DNA from: Falsochrobactrum shanghaiense
GTDB taxonomy: Bacteria; Pseudomonadota; Alphaproteobacteria; Rhizobiales; Rhizobiaceae
Assembly (NCBI RefSeq): GCF_003149535.1
Contig: NZ_QGDB01000002.1
Span: forward strand, 62,001-126,000
Length of the DNA: 64,000 bases
Direction: 5' to 3'
Shown in pieces: positions 17,056 through 27,400 of the stretch. Position numbers and translations under genes: made by a program. Position 1 is the stretch's first letter. The number at the start of each line of letters is the position of its first letter. The notes below the pieces were generated by a model that was given only the letters and a program-made list of their open reading frames with translations, did not search any database and was not told where the DNA came from.

Positions 17056-18353
17056 CTGATTACGCAGGCGATTGCCAGAACCAATTTCCCTCCCTTTGGT
17101 CCGCCACCGCGACCGAGAATGATCCGTCGACTCCTCTGGATGGCGACACGCGCTGTGATGTTGCCGTTGTCGGTGCGGGTTACACTGGCCTCAGCGCTGC
17201 AATTGAGCTGCAACGTCGGGGCGTTTCGGTGTGCGTGCTGGATGGCGGCTTTCCTGGTTGGGGGGGCTCGGGGCGCAATAGCGGCGCGGTAATCCGTGGT
17301 TTCAAGAACAGCCGCAGCGAATTGGTGAAGGAATTTGGCGAACAGCGCGGTCGCGCAATGGCTGACTTTGGCGCCAAAGTTAGCGCGCGGGTGTTCTCCC
17401 TGATAGACGAGTTTTCCATCCGTTGCGACCTCAAGCGCACCGGCTGGATTCTGCCCGCACATAATAAGGGGGGGCTTGCGCGCATTGAGGAGCGTGTGCG
17501 GCTGTGGACGGAAGACGGCTTTCCGGGGCTTTCGATGATTGCAAGGGAGGATCTGGCGCGCCAACTGGGGTCACAGCATTATATTGGCGGCATGATAGAC
17601 AGCGAGGGCGCATCGCTCAACCCGCTTTCCTATGCACGGGGACTTGCCCGCGCTGCCATGGAGTTCGGTGCCCGCGTGCATCGGGAAACACCGGTCACTC
17701 ATATTCGACAGGCATCGGCTGGCTGGCGGCTTGAAACGCCGCGTGGGGCGGTGCATGCCAAACAAGTTCTTGTGGCGACGGATGCATATTCCAGCGGGCT
17801 TGAAGCCTCACTGGATCGCAGCACCGCGACAGTGCATACAAACATCGTGTCAACCTATCCGCTGCCAAAAGATATTGCCGATTCAATCCTTCCGGGCGAA
17901 CAGGCAGTCTCCGATATTCGCCGCATCCTTTACTACTGGCACAAGGACCCGCATGGCAGGATTCTGTTTGGCACCCGCGGTAGTCTGCGCGGCCCCAACT
18001 CCGAACGTGAATTCAATCATGTGCAAGCTGCCATGCTGTCTGTTTACCCGCAACTTGCGGGGCAGCCGATTGAATTCCGTTGGTCAGGCAAAGTAGGGCT
18101 TACGGGCAATTTTGTGCCTCATATAAATCAACCCAAACCCGGTTTGTGGACTTCGCATGGTTATTGCGGGCGCGGCGTAGCCATGGCCACCGCTTATGGC
18201 ACTCTGGTGGGGCAGGTGATAGCTGCCGATCCGGGGATCGGTGAGTTGCCAGTACCACACGGTCCGGCACCCAGTATGCCGCCGGAGCCATTGCGCGGGA
18301 TGGGAGTGATGGCGGTGACCAATTTTTATCGTCTGCTCGATCTGGTGAATTGA
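17052..18353 (+). CDS. FAD-dependent amine oxidoreductase (DAO family)
   Basis: A 433-residue flavoprotein with a dinucleotide-binding site near residues 35-60 (DVAVVGAGYTGLSAAIELQ), the GWGGSGRNSGAVIRG flavin loop and a C-terminal GLWTSHGYCGRGVAMATAYG segment. It belongs to the DadA/PuuB-like branch that oxidises secondary amines or glutamyl-amines. Its translational coupling to the GntR regulator divergent from the NtaA-like operon makes an iminodiacetate-oxidase-like role (compare EmoC) attractive, but gamma-glutamylputrescine or another amine is equally possible from sequence. Confidence 0.85.
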   Translation: MTDYAGDCQNQFPSLWSATATENDPSTPLDGDTRCDVAVVGAGYTGLSAAIELQRRGVSVCVLDGGFPGWGGSGRNSGAVIRGFKNSRSELVKEFGEQRGRAMADFGAKVSARVFSLIDEFSIRCDLKRTGWILPAHNKGGLARIEERVRLWTEDGFPGLSMIAREDLARQLGSQHYIGGMIDSEGASLNPLSYARGLARAAMEFGARVHRETPVTHIRQASAGWRLETPRGAVHAKQVLVATDAYSSGLEASLDRSTATVHTNIVSTYPLPKDIADSILPGEQAVSDIRRILYYWHKDPHGRILFGTRGSLRGPNSEREFNHVQAAMLSVYPQLAGQPIEFRWSGKVGLTGNFVPHINQPKPGLWTSHGYCGRGVAMATAYGTLVGQVIAADPGIGELPVPHGPAPSMPPEPLRGMGVMAVTNFYRLLDLVN

Positions 18354-18357
18354 AGCG

Positions 18358-18382
18358 CAGATGGTCCTCACCCGACCATCTG
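18358..18382. terminator. Bidirectional hairpin between convergent genes
   Basis: A perfect nine-base inverted repeat, CAGATGGTC and GACCATCTG, with a seven-base loop lies in the 37 bp between the convergent FAD oxidase and NDH-2 genes. Neither side has a long T-run, so it is a likely rather than certain terminator. Confidence 0.55.
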
Positions 18383-18390
18383 GCCCCGGC

Positions 18391-19683
18391 TCAATCCATG
18401 CGAATCTTCGGTCGTACTGCGGAAGCAATTGCATCCGACAGCCAGATCATGCTGGCGCGACCGAGTCCGTGCAATTCGGCCTGATGCAGCCGATAGAGCA
18501 TGGCATGGCTCAACTGAGCGAAACGCCCTCTGATGAAGCGATTGCGAAACAGTCCGTGCCGTCCGAGCGTGCCGAAGGCATTATAGCGACTCAGCGAAAC
18601 TAACGAGCCGAGATCGCGCACGGAGAAGGGAGGAATGGGCTGCCCTTCCAGCCAGCGCGGCACATGCCGGCCCAGATGCATCGCCTGCTGGCGCGCTACC
18701 TGAGCGGTAGGCGGTAGCGGCCTGAGCGCGCCAACGGGTGTGAAACTGGCGCAATCGCCCAGGGCGAACACTCGGTCACCTGTTGTCGCCTGCAGCGTCG
18801 GCCCGACCTTCACCTGGCCGGAAGGCGTTAATTCGAAGCCATTGAGCGCGGCAATGACATCCTGTGCCTTGACGCCTGCCGCCCAGACCCGCAGCGAAGC
18901 CTCGATGCGCGAACCATCGTCAAGGATGAAGCCGTTTGCGTCCGCGCTGACGACGCGGGTGCCCGTACGAACGTTGATGCCCAGCGTCCTCAACTGTTCG
19001 GTCGCGGCCTGCGCAACCTCCTCCGGAAAGGCGGCAAGGATACGCGGGCCGCTTTCGATCAGCGTCAGTTCCAGTTTGGGGCGCAGGTTGCCCGCACCGT
19101 AGCTGGCGACGATGTCGAGCAACTGGCTGATTTCGGCAGCCAGTTCCACACCGGTGGCACCACCGCCAACGATGGCGATTGTTAGCGGCTTGCCAAGTTC
19201 TGCCGTGCGGAGCAGGTCCGTATAGAGCCGATCATTGAAAGCCTCTGCCTGTTGCAGATCGTCAATGAACTGGCAGTGCTCCACCACGCCCGGGGTGCCG
19301 AAATCATTGGCCTTGCTGCCTGCAGCCAGAAACAGGCTGTCATATGGGATGATGCGTTCCCCAAGAACTTCCTCGCCACGGGCCGAGACCACCGGACTGA
19401 CTGTAATTTGTTGTGCCGCCCGGTCGATCTGCTGCATGGCTCCGGGTAAAAAGCGAAACGAGCACCGTGCAGCCTGTGCAACGAACGAGATGCGCTGCTG
19501 GTAGGAATTCGCCGTGCCAGCGGCGAAAGTATGGAGCATCGGTTTCCATACATGGGCCCCGCTGCGGTCGAGTAACGTAATATCGGCGCGGTCGGTGCGA
19601 CCCAGCCGCTTGCCCAGTTGCGTCGCCAGCGCCAAGCCTGCAATGCCGCCGCCCACGATGACGATACGTTCCCGGATTGCCAT
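18391..19683 (-). CDS. ndh: Type II NADH dehydrogenase (NDH-2)
   Basis: Single-subunit, non-proton-pumping NADH:quinone oxidoreductase at the inner membrane; 430 residues from ATG 19683 (the frame extends to 19743). Two nucleotide-binding folds are clear: RIVIVGGGIAGLALATQLG for FAD and IAIVGGGATGVELAAEIS for NADH. Further marks are WKPMLHTFAAGT, YDSLFLAAGSKANDFGTPG and VFALGDCASFTP. The C-terminal amphipathic stretch would attach it to the membrane. It gives an electron-entry route that bypasses complex I. Confidence 0.9.
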   Translation of the reverse strand: MAIRERIVIVGGGIAGLALATQLGKRLGRTDRADITLLDRSGAHVWKPMLHTFAAGTANSYQQRISFVAQAARCSFRFLPGAMQQIDRAAQQITVSPVVSARGEEVLGERIIPYDSLFLAAGSKANDFGTPGVVEHCQFIDDLQQAEAFNDRLYTDLLRTAELGKPLTIAIVGGGATGVELAAEISQLLDIVASYGAGNLRPKLELTLIESGPRILAAFPEEVAQAATEQLRTLGINVRTGTRVVSADANGFILDDGSRIEASLRVWAAGVKAQDVIAALNGFELTPSGQVKVGPTLQATTGDRVFALGDCASFTPVGALRPLPPTAQVARQQAMHLGRHVPRWLEGQPIPPFSVRDLGSLVSLSRYNAFGTLGRHGLFRNRFIRGRFAQLSHAMLYRLHQAELHGLGRASMIWLSDAIASAVRPKIRMD

Positions 19684-19783
19684 ATTCGTACTCCAATGAA
19701 AGAATTCAGGGGCAACACGCCTTGTTTGCGTCGCTTTTCCCAAGGTTTGGTTGTTATTTGATCGGCATTCCGGCCGGTTGGCC

Positions 19784-19887
19784 AGAGCAGTTCCTGTTCA
19801 AACAGAATCGTCGGAACAGCTCTATCTATTTGTTTTTACGCATTATCCGGACGCAGAACCGTTTCACACTTTTGCTGGAAATGCTCT
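19784..19887 (-). repeat. About 104-bp Bru-RS-like palindromic intergenic repeat
   Basis: This element runs from AGAGCAGTTCCTG to CCAGCAAA-type sequence on the opposite strand (GCTGGAAATGCTCT). It matches, in inverse orientation, the copies at 33886-33990 and 60998-61100. Shared blocks are AGAGCATTTCCAGCA, GTGTGAAACGGTT and TCTGTTTAAGCAGGAAC. Size and ends fit the Bru-RS repeats described in Brucella; the family name is from memory of that literature. Confidence 0.72.
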
Positions 19888-20081
19888 GAACTGCACTCTT
19901 GCGGGGGGGCGGATGTTTCGCCTTTTCAATTCTGCTCACATAGACGTTCGGCGCCTGCTTTTCCACTTCAGAATCCTTTGATAAGGCATCAGGCGTGATC
20001 TGCATGGTATTAATTGTTCCATTATAAATAATTTTAATTACAATAGTCCTGTTATGATTTTATATACAAATAAGAAGCAAA

Positions 20082-20109
20082 GCGGCAGTCAGAGTTAACT
20101 GACTGCCGC
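20082..20109 (-). terminator. Rho-independent terminator of the porin gene
   Basis: A perfect 11-base inverted repeat, GCGGCAGTCAG and CTGACTGCCGC, with a six-base loop lies about 130 bp past the porin stop. In the porin direction it is followed by the T-rich TTTGCTTCTTATTTG. Confidence 0.75.
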
Positions 20110-20240
20110 CATTATGTGATAATTATTGACTGGAGGTCATCTTATCACAATCTTATATTATACTTGTATTTGATCGCGTCAAGCTCATCCTGTTCCGATA
20201 TGATCATGACGCGATCAACCTTATGTGAGTAGAATAATAG

Positions 20241-21359
20241 TTAGAAAGAACGCTGGAAGCGGATCATGCCCTGCCAGGCGTCATCTACATCATTGCCATA
20301 GAAGGCTTCATGAGCCTTCCAGTCGTCATCGAACTTGGTGTAGGAGACTTCCGGCGTAATGGTGAAGCCGGGGACCAGCTCATATGCGACGTTGGCAGTA
20401 ACTGCGGTTTTACCCCAGTCGTCATATGCCGCCTGCAGGTTGAAGGCTGCCTTTTCCGTCGCCTTGTATTTCAGGCCGCCCCAGACAGCCCATTCGCCGC
20501 CCCACTGACCGTAGTTCTGGTCAGGCGATTCTTCAGACGCATAGGCACCCTGCAACCAGACGGAGAACTGATCGGTGATGTTGAGGTCGCCGCGAACCTT
20601 GGCGGCCCACTCTTCAATAACCGCATCGTAAGCGACAACACCGGCGATCGAGCCCCAGCCTTGTGCGTATTTCAAGCCGCCGACGATATGCGGTACATAT
20701 TCGTCAACCGTGTAGGCATTGCTGTCGCCAGCGCCGCGACGGCCATCATAACCGCCATCATTGTCGCCGCCTTCTTCAACTGCGAGAACTGCGGAGAAGC
20801 CGTTTCCGGCATCGAAAGTGTACGAAATCTTGCCGGTACGGTAGCTGCCGGCAGAAATGACGTCATCGTTAATCACGTCGCCGAGATAACCCGTAAAGGT
20901 ATGGAATTCGGATTCATCGATACCAATCTTCAGGCCGCCGAGTTTGATGTAGGCGAAGCGCATATTGGTGCCATCGCTGGAATCGCCGTAATAGCCATCA
21001 TCGTTGGACGCGCTGCCGCTATAGTTGAAACGCAGCTCGGTGAAGGTGGACAGGGTGCCGAGCTCGGTTTCCGAAGCGGTCGAAAGGCGAAGGGCGAAGC
21101 GGGCGCTCTTGTCCCAGCCGCCGCGCTCAAGGCCGCTATAGGCGTTATCGCCGCCCTTGACGTCGTAACGGACATATCCGTGGACGCGCAAGCAGGTTTC
21201 AGTGCCCGGAATATAGAAGAAACCAGCGCCATAAGCATCGCAGACGCGGACATATTCAACGGCTTCCGGTTCTGGAGCGACGATAATATCTGCGGCCTGT
21301 GCGGTGGATGCCGACAAGATTGCCGCGGCAGAGCCGAATAAGATGTGTTTTAGTTTCAT
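20241..21359 (-). CDS. Outer-membrane porin, Omp2a/Omp2b family
   Basis: Trimeric 16-strand beta-barrel porin, 372 residues with a signal peptide ending ASTAQA. The mature start ([20 protein letters not shown]), the two conserved cysteines (VCDAYG and ETCLRVHG), and [20 protein letters not shown] are nearly diagnostic of Brucella/Ochrobactrum Omp2 porins. The protein ends in QRSF, the C-terminal Phe needed for barrel assembly. This is the best taxonomic marker in the window. A MarR regulator is divergent from it, but no link between them is shown. Confidence 0.93.
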   Translation of the reverse strand: MKLKHILFGSAAAILSASTAQAADIIVAPEPEAVEYVRVCDAYGAGFFYIPGTETCLRVHGYVRYDVKGGDNAYSGLERGGWDKSARFALRLSTASETELGTLSTFTELRFNYSGSASNDDGYYGDSSDGTNMRFAYIKLGGLKIGIDESEFHTFTGYLGDVINDDVISAGSYRTGKISYTFDAGNGFSAVLAVEEGGDNDGGYDGRRGAGDSNAYTVDEYVPHIVGGLKYAQGWGSIAGVVAYDAVIEEWAAKVRGDLNITDQFSVWLQGAYASEESPDQNYGQWGGEWAVWGGLKYKATEKAAFNLQAAYDDWGKTAVTANVAYELVPGFTITPEVSYTKFDDDWKAHEAFYGNDVDDAWQGMIRFQRSF

Positions 21360-21630
21360 GAGAGTTGCCTCGATATATAGATAAGGTGACGGCTCATGTT
21401 TCTTTCCAATTTATCTTTTAAGCAAGAAGATTTATTCAAATAAAATTCATATTCGGACTCATGTTGCCTTTAAGAGACCAATTGTTTAAAATGAAAAAAT
21501 TAAAAACAGAATAGTTATTTATACTAATTGAATTATGACATTTTTGTTATTTGACGTGCTTTCGTATGATTTCGGTTCAACAAATCGTTACTTTATTCAT
21601 CGATTGCTCAATCCTAGAGATGGGGGATGA

Positions 21631-22152
21631 ATGAGTAGTAAGAAAGGGCATCTCGTGGTTCATTCTGATACCCCAGCGGACAAATCAGGGCGCCCCGCGG
21701 AAAGAAAAGAATTGTCGCGCGAGCTTGCGTCTGCATTGTTTGGCGCCGCACAAAACTGGAGGACCCTTGCCGGAAAGCAATTGGTCGAAAGAGGCATCCG
21801 CACTGAGGTGGCTGCGGCTTTATTGAGTATCGCCGAAGTGGGAGATGGCGCCAAACAGGTTGATGTCGCCGGGCGCATGGGGGTATCGGCCGCGTCATTG
21901 GTACGCGTCGTCGATTCTCTGGAGGGCCTGGGTTACGTCAGGCGTGAGGTAGATGAGTTCAACAGGCGCGCCAACCGTCTTTGGTTAACGGGCAAGGGCC
22001 AGTCATTCATAGAGAAAATACAAAGCAGTCTGGACGACCTCAATCGCCAGCTGCTCCAGTTCGTCGATACGTCTCAAATATCAACGGCGATATCTACTTT
22101 GAGTTCGATTAAAAGCCCGCCGTCACTGACGCGGAAAAGACGTTTGCGTTAA
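21631..22152 (+). CDS. MarR-family transcriptional regulator
   Basis: A 173-residue winged helix-turn-helix protein. The DNA-binding part is QVDVAGRMGVSAASLVRVVDSLEGLGYVRR (written in pieces: recognition helix near SAASLVRVVDSLE) followed by a wing with RRANRLWLTGKGQ. A helical dimerisation N-terminus precedes it (ASALFGAAQNWRTLAGKQLV). It is divergent from the porin gene across 271 bp of AT-rich DNA. Target and ligand are unknown; regulation of the porin is possible but unsupported beyond position. Confidence 0.85.
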   Translation: MSSKKGHLVVHSDTPADKSGRPAERKELSRELASALFGAAQNWRTLAGKQLVERGIRTEVAAALLSIAEVGDGAKQVDVAGRMGVSAASLVRVVDSLEGLGYVRREVDEFNRRANRLWLTGKGQSFIEKIQSSLDDLNRQLLQFVDTSQISTAISTLSSIKSPPSLTRKRRLR

Positions 22153-22163
22153 AACAACAACTT

Positions 22164-22215
22164 AAAGCGCATCCCGAAAAGTGTGAAACGGTCTTGCGAC
22201 GACAAGATGGGCGAT
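22164..22215. repeat. Degenerate short palindromic repeat
   Basis: The left part, AAGCGCATCCCGAAAAGTGTGAAACGG, matches the element at 7871, but the right arm has diverged (GACAAGATGGGCG), so the outer stem is only partly kept. Confidence 0.6.
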
Positions 22216-22249
22216 TTTCACCATATCCTTGCAGGACGCCGGCTGGCAG

Positions 22250-23005
22250 TCAGGTCGCAAGTTTAAAATCCATTGCCCCGATTTTGTTTTCTATCTTTTC
22301 ACGACAGTTCCGAAGACTGGCGGAAATAGTATCTTCCCGCCCGTGGACCCGAATAGTAGGCAGAACAACTGCCAAAGCATAAAGGCCCAGATGAGTGCGC
22401 AAAGCGATTGCAAAGCTGGACATGCCGGTGAAGAAGTCCGATGTGTCTCTGGCGACATCCTTTTCGCATGAAATGGCTTCGAGTTCGTGCGCAATGTCGG
22501 CCCCGGCCATGCTTTCTGTCAGGATCTGTCTCGCACGCTCAGCTGGCATCTGGGCGATGATCACGCGTCCTGGTGCCAGCTGATGGACCGGAAAAGGAAC
22601 CGTTCCCAAGGGGAAGACGACACGCAGCGGCTGCTCGGCAATGCAGCGATCTATCGTCGTGAGACTAGGGCCGATCAAGCTGCAAAGCGCAATGGTTTCA
22701 CCCAGCTCGCCGCATAATTCTTCAAGTAGCGGTCGCACTTCGGTTACGATGTCGGCCTGCCGACGGTAGACCAGTTCGGAGAGCGCAGGACCAAGACGGA
22801 AACCATAACCCTGTGGAGCGAGTTCCACGAAGCCCTCGGCTTCCAGTGATTGCATGATCCGCTGCACGGTGGATCGTGCCAGCCCGACCCGCGCTGCGAC
22901 CGTGGCCAGGCTTAATCCATTGGGGGAGGCACCGAGTTCGCGCAGAATACCGGCAGCGCGGGCGATAACCTGAATGCTCGCAGTCCTGTCTTCTGTCTCC
23001 TTCAT
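22250..23005 (-). CDS. IclR-family transcriptional regulator
   Basis: A 251-residue regulator from ATG 23005; the frame is open to 23191 but the extra N-terminus is unlike the family. The N-terminal winged helix has NGLSLATVAARVGLARSTVQ and QRIMQSLEAEGFVEL, and the C-terminal IclR effector domain includes LCGELGETIALCSLIGP. It is divergent from an RND efflux pair. IclR-type repressors of RND pumps are known (TtgV/TtgT in Pseudomonas), so control of the pump is likely. Confidence 0.85.
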   Translation of the reverse strand: MKETEDRTASIQVIARAAGILRELGASPNGLSLATVAARVGLARSTVQRIMQSLEAEGFVELAPQGYGFRLGPALSELVYRRQADIVTEVRPLLEELCGELGETIALCSLIGPSLTTIDRCIAEQPLRVVFPLGTVPFPVHQLAPGRVIIAQMPAERARQILTESMAGADIAHELEAISCEKDVARDTSDFFTGMSSFAIALRTHLGLYALAVVLPTIRVHGREDTISASLRNCREKIENKIGAMDFKLAT

Positions 23006-23287
23006 TGGCGGTCTCCATATAATTATTGCGTTGTTCACGATATTTTGCATGTTATTGTGATACACTGTACCATATAGCATAGACCATCTTCTCTTCCGGT
23101 GCATCAAGGATGATAGCGAGACATGAATTTTGGAAGTTTGGTACCTGATGGAAAGTGCCATTTTGCGGTTATGCATGGGATGACGGTGCATCTGCGGCGC
23201 AAGACTGTTTGCAATTTAAATCTCCGGCGCGGTGCGGCGCTTCGCTCGCCCGCCGCCTTTATTCTTTGACCTCCCGGTAGGAAACCT
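23006..23287. promoter_or_regulatory. Divergent IclR/RND control region
   Basis: This 282-bp region separates the IclR regulator from the RND adaptor. A candidate rightward promoter is TTGCAT (23045-23050), 17 bases, TACCAT (23068-23073). It would leave a 5' leader of about 200 bases. No clear operator palindrome was identified. Confidence 0.4.
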
Positions 23288-24421
23288 ATGGCAAATCACC
23301 CCAAAAATTTTGCTGCGACTATTGCTTTGCTGATTGGGCTCGTTCCCGTTGGTGCACTTGCACAGCAGCCAGTACCGACAGTGACCGTCATGACTGCGGA
23401 GCCTGTAGATTTTACGGCAACCGTCCGGCTTCCGGGACGCATCAAGGCGTCGACGGTTGCGGAAGTGCGACCGCAGGTCTCCGGCATTCTTCAGACGCGC
23501 CTTTTTGAAGAAGGCGTCTCGGTTGACGTCGGGGAGGCGCTTTATCAGATTGAAGACGTGACCTATCGTGCCGCCGTGGCGGCTGCCAAGGCAGCGGTCT
23601 CGCAGGCTCAAGCCAATTATGATCTGGCTGTTCTGGAAGCAGAACGTGCCGAGAAACTTCTCTCGACCAATACAGGCTCGGCTGCCAATCGAGACAAGGC
23701 CGTCGCGAGCCAGGATGCTGCCGAAGCCGCGTTGCAAATGGCGCAGGCCCAGTTGAGCAGTGCCGAGATCGATCTGGACCGGACAACGGTTCGCGCGCCT
23801 GTTGCAGGTGTCATTGGCCTGTCTCAAACCACGACCGGTGCTCTGCTTAGTGCCCAGCAAGCCACTGCGCTGACGACAATCCGGACGCTGGATCCGGTTT
23901 ATGTCGATGTGACGCTGTCGGCGAATGACCTTCTCAACTGGAGCGCCTCATCCGAGCAGCGGGAGGCCATGAAACACGCCAATGCCACCATGATTCTGCC
24001 AAACCGGCAGATATTCGACGCGCAAGGCGAGATCAAGGCCGCAGAGCCGCAGGTAGAGCCGACGACCGGGATGGTGACGTTGCGCGTAAGCTTTCCCAAC
24101 CCCGACCATAAGCTGCTTCCCGGCCTTTACGTCGAAGTTGAACTGCCGCAGAGCGTCACCAGAAACGCGGTCCTGATACCCCAGAATGCGGTTATGCGTG
24201 ACGCGAAGGGCGCTGCAAGCGTCTGGGTCGTCGAAGACGGCAAAATAGCGGTTCGTGAATTGACGGTTGTCACTGCTGACGGCAATCGCTGGGTCACGTC
24301 GGGATTGAAGGAAGGCGAGTTGATCGTCGTTTCGGGTTTCCAGAAAGCCGGGCCGGGAGCCGAAGTCCAGACCGAGACTGAAGAGCGCAAGCCCGACCCT
24401 GCCTCGAGCGGGGCTAACTGA
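23288..24421 (+). CDS. RND efflux periplasmic adaptor (membrane fusion protein)
   Basis: Adaptor of a tripartite HAE1-type multidrug pump, 377 residues. A signal peptide ends near GALAQQ, then come the half-lipoyl motif (VRPQVSGILQTRLFEEGVSV), a long alpha-hairpin (residues about 95-160, rich in Ala and Gln), and the second lipoyl half (DLDRTTVRAPVAGVIGLSQT). AGGA six bases upstream supports the start. There is no lipobox, so it is probably soluble in the periplasm. It resembles Brucella BepD/BepF; which one cannot be decided here. Confidence 0.9.
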   Translation: MANHPKNFAATIALLIGLVPVGALAQQPVPTVTVMTAEPVDFTATVRLPGRIKASTVAEVRPQVSGILQTRLFEEGVSVDVGEALYQIEDVTYRAAVAAAKAAVSQAQANYDLAVLEAERAEKLLSTNTGSAANRDKAVASQDAAEAALQMAQAQLSSAEIDLDRTTVRAPVAGVIGLSQTTTGALLSAQQATALTTIRTLDPVYVDVTLSANDLLNWSASSEQREAMKHANATMILPNRQIFDAQGEIKAAEPQVEPTTGMVTLRVSFPNPDHKLLPGLYVEVELPQSVTRNAVLIPQNAVMRDAKGAASVWVVEDGKIAVRELTVVTADGNRWVTSGLKEGELIVVSGFQKAGPGAEVQTETEERKPDPASSGAN

Positions 24422-24423
24422 TC

Positions 24424-27400
24424 ATGGCTCGTTTTTTCATAGACCGCCCGATCTTTGCCTGGGTTATCGCGATCATCATCATGGGCCTCGGGATTCTGGC
24501 GATTCTCCGCCTGCCCATTTCACAATATCCATCCATTGCCGGTCCTTCGATCGTCATTGGAGCGACATATCCCGGTGCATCGGCAGAGACGGTTGCCGAC
24601 ACGGTCGTCCAGCTTATCGAAAAAGAGATGACCGGCCTGGACGGAATGCGTTATATCGACTCCACGACCACTTCGACCGGTCGTGCAACGATAACGCTGA
24701 CCTTCGAAATCGGCACCGATCCCGATATTGCACAGGTGCAGGTCCAGAATAAGCTGGCTCAGGCGGAAGCAAGCCTTCCTGCGGAGGTGACGCGCCAGGG
24801 CGTGACGGTCGAGAAATCCGCGACCGGCTTCCTCATGATCGTCGGTCTTGTGTCCGATGATGGCACGCGCAGCGATGTTGATCTGTCCGACTATCTGAGT
24901 TCATATATGGTCGAACCGGTATCTCGTCTGACCGGTGTCGGCAAGGTCGAGGTTTTCGGCGCTGAATATTCCATGCGCATATGGCTCGATCCGCTGAAGC
25001 TGAAATATTACGATCTTTCTCCCGATGTGGTTGTCAATGCGATTTCTTCGCAGAATGCGCAGATCTCGGCTGGCGCTTTCGGTGCGATGCCAGCGCCTCC
25101 GGGCCAGTTGCTGAATGCGACGATTACCGCCCAGTCCTTGCTGCAAACGCCTGAAGACTTTGAAAGCATCGTCTTGCGGGCCGATACTGACGGCGGGATG
25201 GTTCTGCTGCGGGACGTGGCACGAGCGGAGCTTGGCACTGAAAATTACGAAATCTCGTCCTTTTTTAACGGCAAACCGTCGACGGGCATGGCGATCCAGC
25301 TCGCATCGGGCGCCAACGCGCTGGAAACGGCCAATCTGGTCAAAGCCAAGATCGAAGAACTCTCGCATAATCTCCCTGCAGGGGTCAGCTATGTCATACC
25401 CTATGACACGACACCCTTTGTTCTGATTTCGATTGAAGCCGTGATCCATACCCTGATCGAGGCCATCGTGCTGGTGTTCCTCGTCATGCTTTTGTTCCTG
25501 CATAATTTCCGGGCCACGCTCATTCCGACGCTTGCGGTTCCCGTCGTGCTGCTGGGAACATTCGGAATCATGGCGGTGCTTGGTTTTTCGATCAACACGC
25601 TAACGATGCTGGCCATGGTGCTCGCAATCGGCCTGCTGGTCGACGATGCCATCGTGGTGGTCGAGAATGTCGAACGCATCATGCGCGACGAGCATCTGGG
25701 TCCAGTTGAAGCAACCCGCAAATCCATGGACGAAATCTCGGGCGCACTGGTCGGTATCGGCATCGTGGTCTCGGCGGTTTTCGTGCCTATGGCATTTTTT
25801 GGCGGATCGACCGGCGAGATGTACAAGCAATTCGCGGTCACGATCGTCTCGGCCATGATGCTGTCCGTCCTTGTGGCGCTGATTTTTACGCCCGCACTTT
25901 GTGCGACCATGCTCAAACCCCATTCTCATGCGCCGCGCAAGGGCATGCTGGCACGGCTGGGCGGGACATTCAGTTCCGGTTTTGAAAAGCGTTTCGACAG
26001 GGTTGTCGAGGCTTATAGCGGACTGGTCCGGCGCGTTACGGCGGGGCCGTTGCGCATGCTGGTCGTTTACGGGCTGATAGTTGCAGGGATGGCGGCACTT
26101 TATCAGAGCATCCCCACTTCTTTCCTGCCCGATGAAGATCAGGGCGCGCTTATCACCATCGTTCAGTTGCCTTCCGGTGCGACAGCCGAACAAACTGAAG
26201 ATGTGCTCAAAAAGGTGGAAAAATATTACACCACCGCTGAAGCGCGCAATGTCGAATCTGTTTTCGCTGTTCGAGGCTTCTCATTTGCCGGACAGGGCCA
26301 GAACATGGCGATGATGTTCGTCAAGCTGAAAGACTGGGGGGAACGCACTGCCCCCGAGGACTCGGTTGAAGCCATTGCCGAGCGCGCCTTTGGACCGCTG
26401 ATGGGCGGGATTAAAGAGGCTATCGTCATACCCATCGTGCCGCCTGCGGTCATGGAGCTTGGCACGTCTAACGGTTTCACCGCCTATCTTCAGGCAAATG
26501 CGGGCCAGACGCATGAGGAATTGCTGGAGGCCCGCAACATGCTTCTGGGTCTGGCTGCACAGGATAGCCGGCTGACTGCCGTGCGTCCGAGTGGGGTCGA
26601 GGATGCTTCGCAGTTCCGGATCAATATCGACTGGGCAAAAGCCGGGGCGGTCGGTGTCACCGCTGCGGATGTGGGTACGTTCCTCAGAACCATCTGGTCG
26701 AGTTCTTACGTAAACGATTTTCTTTATGAAGGCCGTGTCAAACGGGTCTATGTCCAGGGTGAACCCTGGGCGCGGACATCACCGGAGGATCTGGGCCTCT
26801 GGCGAATTCAGAATGCCAATGGTGCATTCGTCGATTTCTCGACGTTTGCGACACAGGAATGGATCTACGGTCCGCAGCAGGTCAGTCGCTATAATGCTTT
26901 GGCTGCGATGAAGATCGAAGGCTCGGCTTCCGAAGGATATACTTCCGGCGACGCGATTGCGGCCATGGAGGAGTTGGCGCAAAAACTGCCGCAGGGGTTC
27001 TCGCTGCAATGGACGGGCATGTCGCTGGAGGAAAAGGAAGCGGGAGCAGGCGCGATGCTTCTCTATGCCCTGGCCCTGACCACGGTTTTCCTTTGCCTTG
27101 CCGCGCTTTATGAAAGCTGGTCGATCCCGATCGCCGTGCTTCTGGCCATGCCGGTGGGGATTCTCGGGGCTTTGTTGGGAGCCTGGTTTGGCGGCCAGTC
27201 AAATGGCGTCTATTTTCAGGTGGGCATGCTGACAGTCGTCGGCCTGACCGGCAAAAACGGGATCATGATCGTCGAATTCGCCCGTGAACGCATGGCGACA
27301 TTGGGTGAAACAGCGTTGGAGGCGGTACGTGAATCCGCCAAGCAGCGGTTCAGGCCGATTCTGATGACATCACTGGCCTTCGGCCTTGGCGTCACGCCGC

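Larger units (their letters stand above)
19684..20240. other. Intergenic region between NDH-2 and porin
   Basis: The region carries one 104-bp palindromic repeat (19784-19887), a strong porin terminator hairpin (20082-20109), and a further perfect 12-base inverted repeat, TTGATCGCGTCA (20170-20181) and TGACGCGATCAA (20207-20218), with a 25-base loop. No open frame with a recognisable product was seen. The AT-rich part around 20005-20080 may include the NDH-2 promoter. Confidence 0.5.

Noticed and set aside
20310-21341. Long plus-strand frame (343 codons) opposite the porin
   Set aside because: It is the mirror of the Omp2-type porin coding sequence and shows no protein motif of its own.
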